NCBI GenBank assembly: GCA_944474755.1
Contig: OX104122.1
Coordinates: forward strand, 5,481,223-5,545,222
DNA: 64,000 nt
Reading direction: 5' to 3'
DNA from: Limnoperna fortunei
Taxonomy: Eukaryota > Mollusca > Bivalvia > Mytilida > Modiolidae
The notes beneath the pieces were generated by a model, which was not told the origin of the DNA, did not search any database, and saw only the letters and a program-made list of their open reading frames with translations. Position numbers and translations under genes: made by a program. Shown one piece after another: positions 52,411 to 62,530 of the stretch. The first letter of the stretch is position 1. Each line of letters starts with the position of its first letter.

Positions 52411-54419
52411 GCAGGTACACACAGTAACAGTTCACACAGCTTATATGTCTTTATATCTACAGGTACACACAGTAACAGTTCACATTGTTTATCTGTCTTT
52501 ATATCTACAGGTACACACAGTAACAGTTCACACAGCTTATTTGTCTTTATATCTACAGGTACACACAGTAACAGTTCACATTGTTTATCTGTCTTTATAT
52601 CTACAGGTACACACAGTAACAGTTCACATTGTTTATCTGTCTTTATATCTACAGGTACACACAGTAACAGTTCACACAGCTTATTTGTCTTTTTATCTAC
52701 AGGTACACACAGTAACAGTTCACATTGTTTATCTGTCTTTATATCTACAGGTACACACAGTAACAGTTCACACAGCTTATTTGTCTTTATATCTACAGGT
52801 ACACACCGTTACAGTTCACACAGCTTATCTGTTTTTATATCTACAGGTACACACAGTTACAGTTCACGCGGCTTTTCTGTCTTTATATCTACAGGTACAC
52901 ACAGTAACAGTTCACACAGCTTATCTGTCTTTATATCCACAGGTACACACAATAACAGTTCACACAGCTTATCTGTCTTTATATCTACAGGTACACACAT
53001 TTACAGTTCACACGGCTTATCTGTCTTTATATCTACAGGTACACACAGTAACTGATCACACGGCTTATCTGTCTTTATATCTACAGGTACACACAGTAAC
53101 AGTTCACACAGCTTATCTGTCTTTATATCTAAAAGTACACACAGTAACAGTTCACACGACTTATATATGGCTTTATATCTACAGGTACACACAGTAACAG
53201 TTCACACGGCTTATCTGTCTTTATATCTACAGGTACACACAGTAACAGTTCACACAGCTTATCTGTCTTTATATCTACAGGTACACACAGTAACAGTTCA
53301 CATGGCTTATCTGTCTTTATATCTACAGGTACACACAGTAACAGTTCACACGGCTTATCTGTCTTTATATCTACAGGTACACACAGTAACAGTTCACACG
53401 GCTTATCTGTCTTTATATCTACAGGTACTCACAGTAACAGTTCACACGGCTTATCTGTCTTTATATATACAGGTACACACAGTAACAGTTCACACGGCTT
53501 ATCTGTCTTTATATCTACAGGTACACAGAGTAACAGGTCACACGGCTTATCTGTCATTATATCTACAGGTACACACAGTAACAGTTCACACGGCTTATCT
53601 GTCTTTATATCTACAGGTACACAGAGTAACAGGTCACACGGCTTATCTGTCATTATATCTACAGGTACACACAGTAACAGTTCACACGGCTTATCTGTCT
53701 TTATATCTACAGGTACACACAGTAACAGTTCACACGGCTTATCTGTCTTTATATCTACAGGTACTCAAATAATCATTTCATACGGCTTGTCTGTCTTCAT
53801 ATCTACAGGTACTCACAGTATCAGTTCATACGGCTTATCTGTCTTTATATCTACAGGTACACACAGTAACAGTTCATACGGCTTATCTGTCTTTATATCT
53901 ACAGGTACACAGAGTAACAGTTCACACGGCTTATCTGTCTTTATATCTACAGGTACACACAGAAACAGTTCACACGGCTTATCTGTCTTTATATCTACAG
54001 GTACACACAGTAACAGTTCACATGGCTTATCTGTCTTTATATCTACAGGTACACACAGTAACAGTTCACACGGCTTATCTGTCTTTATATCTACAGGTGC
54101 ACACAGTAACAGTTCATACGGCTTATCTGTCTTTATATCTACAGGTACACACAGTAACAGTTCATACGCCTATCTGTCTTTATATCTACAGGTACTCACA
54201 GTATCAGTTCATACGGCTTATCTGTCTTTATATCTACAGGTACACACAGTATCAGTTCATACGGCTTATCTGTCTGTATATCTACAGGTACACAGAGTAA
54301 CAGTTCAGACGGCTTATGTGTCTTTATATCTACAGGTGCACACAGTAACAGTTCATACGGCTTATCTGTCTTTATATCTACAGGTGCACACAGTAACAGT
54401 TCATACGGCTTGTCTGTCA
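52411..54419 (+). repeat. Domain 6 higher-order unit, copy 2
   Basis: Partner of 50296-52258 with changes only in multiples of 48 bp relative to it. Its TCATACGCCTATC monomer lies near 54164, 2,161 bp after that of copy 1. Confidence 0.8.
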
Positions 54420-55105
54420 TTATATCTACAGGTACACACAGTAACAGTTCATACGGCTTATCTGTCTTTATATCTACAGGTGCACACAGTAACAGTTCAT
54501 ACGGCTTATCTGTCTTTATATCTACAGGTACACACAGTAACAGTTCATACGGCTTATCTGTCTTTATATCTACAGGTACACACAGTTACAGTTCTCACGG
54601 CTTATCTGTCTTTTTATCTACAGGTACACACAGTAACAGTTCACATTGTTTATCTGTCTTTATATCTAAAGGTACACACAGTAACAGTTCACACGGCTTA
54701 TCTGTCTTTATATCTACAGGTACACACTGTAACAGTTCACACAGCTTATCTGCCTTTATATCTACAGGTACACACAGTAATTTCACACGGCTTATCTGTC
54801 TTTAAATCCACATGTACGCACAGTAACAGTTCACACGGCTTGCCTGTTCTTATATCTACATGTACACACAATAACAGTTCACACGGCTTATCTGTCTTTA
54901 TATCAACAGGTACACACAGAAACAGTTCACACGGCTTATCTGTCTTTATATCCACAGGTACACACAGTAACAGTTCACACGGCTTATCTATCTTTAAATC
55001 TACAGGTACGCACAGTAACAGTTCACACAGCTTATCTGTCTTTATATCTACAGGTACTTACAGTATCAGTTCACACGGCTTATCTGTCTTTTTATCTTCA
55101 GGTAC

Positions 55106-56209
55106 ACACAGTAACAGTTCACACGACTTATATATGGCTTTATATCTACAGGTACACACAGTAACAGTTCAGACGGCTTATCTGTCTTTATATCTACAGG
55201 TACACACAGTAACAGTTCCCACAGCTTATCTGTCTTTATATCTACAGGTACACACAGTAACAGTTCACACGACTTATATATGGCTTTATATCTACAGGTA
55301 CACACAGTAACAGTTCACACGGCTTATCTGTTATTATATCTAGAGGTTCACACAGTAACAGTTCACACAGATTATCTGTCTTTATATCTACAGGTACAAA
55401 CAGTAACAGTTCACATGCCTTATCTGTCTTTATATCTACAGGTACACACAGTAACAGTTCACACGGCTTATCTGTCTTTATATCTACAGGTACACACAGT
55501 AACAGTACACACAGCTTATCTGTCTTTATATCTACAGGTACACACAGTAACAGTTCACACGACTTATATATGGCTTTATATCTACAGGTACACACAGTAA
55601 CAGTTCACACGGCTTATCTGTTATTATATCTACAGGTTCACACAGTAACAGTTCACACAGATTATCTGTCTTTATATCGACAGGTACACACAGTAACAGT
55701 TCACACATCTTATCTGTCTTATATCTACAGGTACACACAGAAACAGTTTACACAGCTTATCTGCCTTTATATCTACAGGTACACAAAGTTACAGTTTACA
55801 CGACTTATATATGGCTTTATATCTGCCGGTACACACAGTAACTGTTCACACGGCTTATCTGTTATTATATCTACAGGTTCACACAGTAACAGTTCACACA
55901 GATTATCTGTCTTTATATCTACAGGTACACACAGTAACAGTTCACACAGCTTATCTGTCTTATATCCAGAGGTACAGACAGTAACAGTTCACACAGCTTA
56001 TCTGTCTTTATATCTACAGGTACACACAGTAACAGTTCACACAGCTTATCTGTCTTTATATCTACAGGTACACACAGTAACAGTTCACACAGCTCATCTG
56101 TCTTTATATCTACAGGTACAAACAGTAACAGTTCACATGGCTTATCTGTCTTATATCTACAGGTACACACAGTAACAGTTCACACGGCTTATCTGTCTTT
56201 ATATCTACA
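55106..56209 (+). repeat. Displaced copy of the 961-bp family
   Basis: Within domain 6 the older variants return: 50-bp GACTTATATATGG monomers, TTATTATATCTAGAGG, GAAACAGTTTACAC and CTGCCGG (55824). From 55570 it matches 49613 onward at an offset of 5,957 bp with few changes (for example CACATCTTATCTG). Domain 5 material therefore lies in the middle of the distal family. Confidence 0.8.
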
Positions 56210-57281
56210 GGAACACACAGTAACAGTTCACACAGCTTATCTGTCCTTATATCTACAGGTACACACAGTAACAGTTCACACAGATTATCTGTCTTTATTT
56301 CTGCAGGTACACACAGTAACAGTTCACACAGCTTATATGTCTTTATATCTACAGGTACACACAGTAACAGTTCACATTGTTTATCTGTCTTTATATCTAC
56401 AGTTACACACAGTAACAGTTCACACAGCTTATTTGTCTTTATATCTACAGGAACACACAGTAACAGTTCACACAGCTTATCTGTCTTTATATCTACAGGT
56501 ACACACAGTAACAGTTCACACAGATTATCTGTCTTTATTTCTGCAGGTACACACAGTAACAGTTCACACAGCTTATATGTCTTTATATCTACAGGTACAC
56601 ACAGTAACAGTTCACATTGTTTATCTGTCTTTATATCTACAGGTACACACAGTAACAGTTCACACAGCTTATTTGTCTTTATATCTACAGGTACACACCG
56701 TTACAGTTCACACAGCTTATCTGTTTTTATATCTACAGGTATACACAGTTACAGTTCACACGGCTTTTCTGTCTTTATATCTACAGGTACACACAGTAAC
56801 AGTTCACACAGCTTATCTGTCTTTATATCTACAGGTACACACAGTAACAGTTCACACAGCTTATCTGTCTTTATATCTACAGGTACACACAGTTACAGTT
56901 CACACAGCTTATCTGTCTTTATATCTACAGGTACACACAGTAACAGTTCACACAGCTTATCTGTCTTTATATCTACAGGTACACACAGTAACAGTTCACA
57001 CAGCTTATTTGTCTTTATATCTACAGGTACACACCGTTACAGTTCACACAGCTTATCTGTCTTTATATCTACAGGTACACACATTTACAGTTCACACGGC
57101 TTATCTGTCTTTATATCTACAGGTACACACAGTAACAGTTCACACGGCTTATCTGTCTTTATATCTACAGGTACACACAGTAACAGTTCACACAGCTTAT
57201 CTGTCTTTATATCTAAAAGTACACACAGTAACAGTTCACACGACTTATATATGGCTTTATATCTACAGGTACACACAGTAA
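56210..57281 (+). repeat. Displaced copy of 52.3-53.2 kb material
   Basis: Repeats the CATTGT, ACACACCGTTACAG, GGCTTTTCTG and ATCTAAAAGTACAC monomers of 52411-53197; at the right end the offset is 4,084 bp. It contains a short local expansion of near-standard monomers around 56780-57000. Confidence 0.7.
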
Positions 57282-57559
57282 CAGTTCACACGGCTTATCT
57301 GTCTTTATATCTACAGGTACACACAGTAACAGTTCACACAGCTTATCTGTCTTTATATCTACAGGTACAAACAGTAACAGTTCACATGGCTTATCTGTCT
57401 TGATATCTACAGGTACACACAGTAACAGTTCACACGGCTTATCTGTCTTTATATCTACAGGTACACACAGTAACAGTTCACACGGCTTATCTGTCTTTAT
57501 ATCTACAGGTACTCACAGTAACAGTTCACACGGCTTATCTGTCTTTATATATACAGGTA

Positions 57560-59620
57560 CACACAGTAACAGTTCACACGGCTTATCTGTCTTTATATCT
57601 ACAGGTACACACAGTAACAGGTCACACGGCTTATCTGTCATTATATCTACAGGTACACACAGTAACAGTTCACACGGCTTATCTGTCTTTATATCTACAG
57701 GTACTCACAGTAACAGTTCACACGGCTTATCTGTCTTTATATCTACAGGTACTCAAAGCATCATTTCATACGGCTTATCTGTCTTTATATCTACAGGTAC
57801 TCACAGTATCAGTTCATACGGCTTATCTGTCTTTATATCTACAGGTACACAGAGTAACAGTTCATACGGCTTATCTGTCTTTATATCTACAGGTACACAG
57901 AATAACAGTTCACACGGCTTATCTGTCTTTATATCTACAGGTACACACAGAAACAGTTGACACGGCTTATCTGTCTTTATATCTACAGGTACACAGAGTA
58001 ACAGTTCACATGGCTTATCTGTCTTTATATCTACAGGTACACACAGAAACAGTTCACACGGCTTATCTGTCTTTATATCTACAGGTGCACACAGTAACAG
58101 TTCATACGGCTTATCTGTCTTTATATCTACAGGTACACACAGTAACAGTTCATACGCCTATCTGTCTTTATATCTACAGGTACTCACAGTATCAGTTCAT
58201 ACGGCTTATCTGTCTTTATATCTACAGGTACACACAGTATCAGTTCATACGGCTTATCTGTCTGTATATCTACAGGTACACAGAGTAACAGTTCATACGG
58301 CTTATCTGTCTTTATATCTACAGGTGCACACAGTAACAGTTCATACGGCTTATCTGTCTTTATATCTACAGGTGCACACAGTAACAGTTCATACGGCTTG
58401 TCTGTCATTATATTTACAGGTACACACAGTAACAGTTCATACGGCTTATCTGTCTTTATATCTACAGGTGCACACAGTAACAGTTCATACGGCTTATCTG
58501 TCTTTATATCTACAGGTACACACAGTAACAGTTCATACGGCTTATCTGTCTTCATATCTACAGGTACACACAGTTACAGTTCTCACGGCTTATCTGTCTT
58601 TTTATCTACAGGTACACACAGTAACAGTTCACATTGTTTATCTGTCTTTATATCTACAGGTACACACAGTAACAGTTCACACGGCTTATCTGTCTTTATA
58701 TCTACAGGTACACACTGTAACAGTTCACACAGCTTATCTGTCTTTATATCTACAGGTACACACAGTAATTTCACACGGCTTATCTGTCTTTAAATCCACA
58801 GGTACGCACAGTAACAGTTCACACGGCTTGCCTGTTCTTATATCTACATGTACACACAATAACAGTTCACACGGCTTATCTGTCTTTATATCAACAGGTA
58901 CACACAGTAACAGTTCACACGGCTTATCTGTCTTTATATCCACAGGTACACACAGTAACAGTTCACACGGCTTATCTATCTTTAAATCTACAGGTACGCA
59001 CAGTAACAGTTCACACAGCTTATCTGTCTTTATATCTACAGGTACTTACAGTATCAGTTCACACGGCTTATCTGTCTTTTTATCTTCAGGTACACACAGT
59101 TACAGTTCACACGGCTTATCTGTCTTTATATCTACTGGTACACAGAGTAACAGGTCACACGGCTTATCTGTCATTATATCTACAGGTACACACAGTAACA
59201 GTTCACACGGCTTATCTGTCTTTATATCTACAGGTACACACAGTAACAGTTCACACGGCTTATCTGTCTTTATATCAACAGGTGCACACAATAACAGTTC
59301 ACACGGCTTATCTGTCTTTATATCAACAGGTACACACAGTTACAGTTCACACAGCTTATCTGTCTTTATATCAACAGGTACACACAGTAACAGTTCACAC
59401 AGCTTATCTGTCTTTATATCAACAGGTACACACAGTAACAGTTCACACGGCTTATCTGTCTTTATATCTACAGGTATACACAGTAACAGTTCACACAGAT
59501 TATCTGTCTTTATATCTACAGGTACACACAGAAACAGTTGACACGGCTTATCTGTCTTTATATCTACAGGTACACAGAGTAACAGGTCACACGGCTTATC
59601 TGTCATTATATCTACAGGTA
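57560..59620 (+). repeat. 2,061-bp higher-order unit, copy 1
   Basis: Recurs at 59621-61581 with an offset of 2,061 bp (43 monomers less 3 bp) over almost all its length. Landmarks include TACTCAAAGCATCATTTC (57752), GTAATTTCACACGG (near 58768), TTTAAATCCACAGG, TACTTACAGTATCAG and TATCAACAGGTGCACAC. The two units are almost identical; one difference is CAGAATAACAG here against CAGAGTAACAG in copy 2. Confidence 0.88.
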
Positions 59621-61581
59621 CGCACAGTAACAGTTCACACGGCTTATCTGTCTTTATATCTACAGGTACACAGAGTAACAGGTCACACGGCTTATCTGTC
59701 ATTATATCTACAGGTACACACAGTAACAGTTCACACGGCTTATCTGTCTTTATATCTACAGGTACTCACAGTAACAGTTCACACGGCTTATCTGTCTTTA
59801 TATCTACAGGTACTCAAAGCATCATTTCATACGGCTTATCTGTCTTTATATCTACAGGCACTCACAGTATCAGTTCATACGGCTTATCTGTCTTTATATC
59901 TACAGGTACACAGAGTAACAGTTCATACGGCTTATCTGTCTTTATATCTACAGGTACACAGAGTAACAGTTCACACGGCTTATCTGTCTTTATATCTACA
60001 GGTACACACAGAAACAGTTGACACGGCTTATCTGTCTTTATATCTACAGGTACACAGAGTAACAGTTCACATGGCTTATCTGTCTTTATATCTACAGGTA
60101 CACACAGAAACAGTTCACACGGCTTATCTGTCTTTATATCTACAGGTGCACACAGTAACAGTTCATACGGCTTATCTGTCTTTATATCTACAGGTACACA
60201 CAGTAACAGTTCATACGCCTATCTGTCTTTATATCTACAGGTACTCACAGTATCAGTTCATACGGCTTATCTGTCTTTATATCTACAGGTACACACAGTA
60301 TCAGTTCATACGGCTTATCTGTCTGTATATCTACAGGTACACAGAGTAACAGTTCATACGGCTTATCTGTCTTTATATCTACAGGTGCACACAGTAACAG
60401 TTCATACGGCTTATCTGTCTTTATATCTACAGGTGCACACAGTAACAGTTCATACGGCTTGTCTGTCATTATATTTACAGGTACACACAGTAACAGTTCA
60501 TACGGCTTATCTGTCTTTATATCTACAGGTGCACACAGTAACAGTTCATACGGCTTATCTGTCTTTATATCTACAGGTACACACAGTAACAGTTCATACG
60601 GCTTATCTGTCTTCATATCTACAGGTACACACAGTTACAGTTCTCACGGCTTATCTGTCTTTTTATCTACAGGTACACACAGTAACAGTTCACATTGTTT
60701 ATCTGTCTTTATATCTACAGGTACACACAGTAACAGTTCACACGGCTTATCTGTCTTTATATCTACAGGTACACACTGTAACAGTTCACACAGCTTATCT
60801 GTCTTTATATCTACAGGTACACACAGTAATTTCACACGGCTTATCTGTCTTTAAATCCACAGGTACGCACAGTAACAGTTCACACGGCTTGCCTGTTCTT
60901 ATATCTACATGTACACACAATAACAGTTCACACGGCTTATCTGTCTTTATATCAACAGGTACACACAGTAACAGTTCACACGGCTTATCTGTCTTTATAT
61001 CCACAGGTACACACAGTAACAGTTCACACGGCTTATCTATTTTTAAATCTACAGGTACGCACAGTAACAGTTCACACAGCTTATCTGTCTTTATATCTAC
61101 AGGTACTTACAGTATCAGTTCACACGGCTTATCTGTCTTTTTATCTTCAGGTACACACAGTTACAGTTCACACGGCTTATCTGTCTTTATATCTACTGGT
61201 ACACAGAGTAACAGGTCACACGGCTTATCTGTCATTATATCTACAGGTACACACAGTAACAGTTCACACGGCTTATCTGTCTTTATATCTACAGGTACAC
61301 ACAGTAACAGTTCACACGGCTTATCTGTCTTTATATCAACAGGTGCACACAATAACAGTTCACACGGCTTATCTGTCTTTATATCAACAGGTACACACAG
61401 TTACAGTTCACACAGCTTATCTGTCTTTATATCAACAGGTACACACAGTAACAGTTCACACAGCTTATCTGTCTTTATATCAACAGGTACACACAGTAAC
61501 AGTTCACACGGCTTATCTGTCTTTATATCTACAGGTATACACAGTAACAGTTCACACAGATTATCTGTCTTTATATCTACA
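59621..61581 (+). repeat. 2,061-bp higher-order unit, copy 2
   Basis: Tandem partner of 57560-59620. Near 61582 it continues with GTAACAGTTCACACAGC, where copy 1 has GAAACAGTTGACACGG at 59530, so the units part there. Confidence 0.88.
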
Positions 61582-62530
61582 GGTACACACAGTAACAGTT
61601 CACACAGCTTATCTGTCTTTAAATCTACAGGTACACACAGTAACAGTTCATACGGCTTATCTGTCTTTAAATCTACAGGTACACACAGTAACAGTTGATA
61701 CGGCTTATCTGTCTTTATATCTACAGGTGCACACAGTAACAGTTCATACGGCTTATCTGTCTTTATATCTACAGGTACACACAGTAACAGTTCACACGGC
61801 TTATCTGTCTTTATATCTACAGGTACTCACAGTATCAGTTCACACGGCTTATCTGTCTTTTTATCTTCAGGTACACACAGTAACAGTTCACACGGCTTAT
61901 CTGTCTATATCTACAGGTACACAGAGTAACAGGTCACACGGCTTATCTGTCATTATATCTACAGGTACACACAGTAACATTTCACACGGCTTATCTGTCT
62001 TTATATCTACAGGTACACACAGTAACAGTTCATACGGCTTATCTGTCTTTATATCTACAGGTGCACACAGTAACAGTTCATACGGCTTATCTGTCTTTAT
62101 ATCTACAGGTGCACACAGTAACAGTTCACACGGCTTATCTGTCTTTATATCTACAGGTACACACAGTAACAGTTCACACGGCTTATCTGTCTTTATATCT
62201 ACAGGTACTCAAAGCATCATTTCATACGGCTTATCTGTCTTTATATCTACAGGTACTCACAGTATCAGTTCATACGGCTTATCTGTCTTTATATCTACAG
62301 GTACACACAGTAACAGTTCATACGGCTTATCTGTCTTTATATCTACAGGTACACAGAGTAACAGTTCACACGGCTTATCTGTCTTTATATCTACAGGTAC
62401 ACACAGAAACAGTTGACACGGCTTATCTGTCTTTATATCTACAGGTACACAGAGTAACAGTTCACATGGCTTATCTATCTTTATATCTACAGGTACACAC
62501 AGAAACAGTTCACACGGCTTATCTGTCTTT

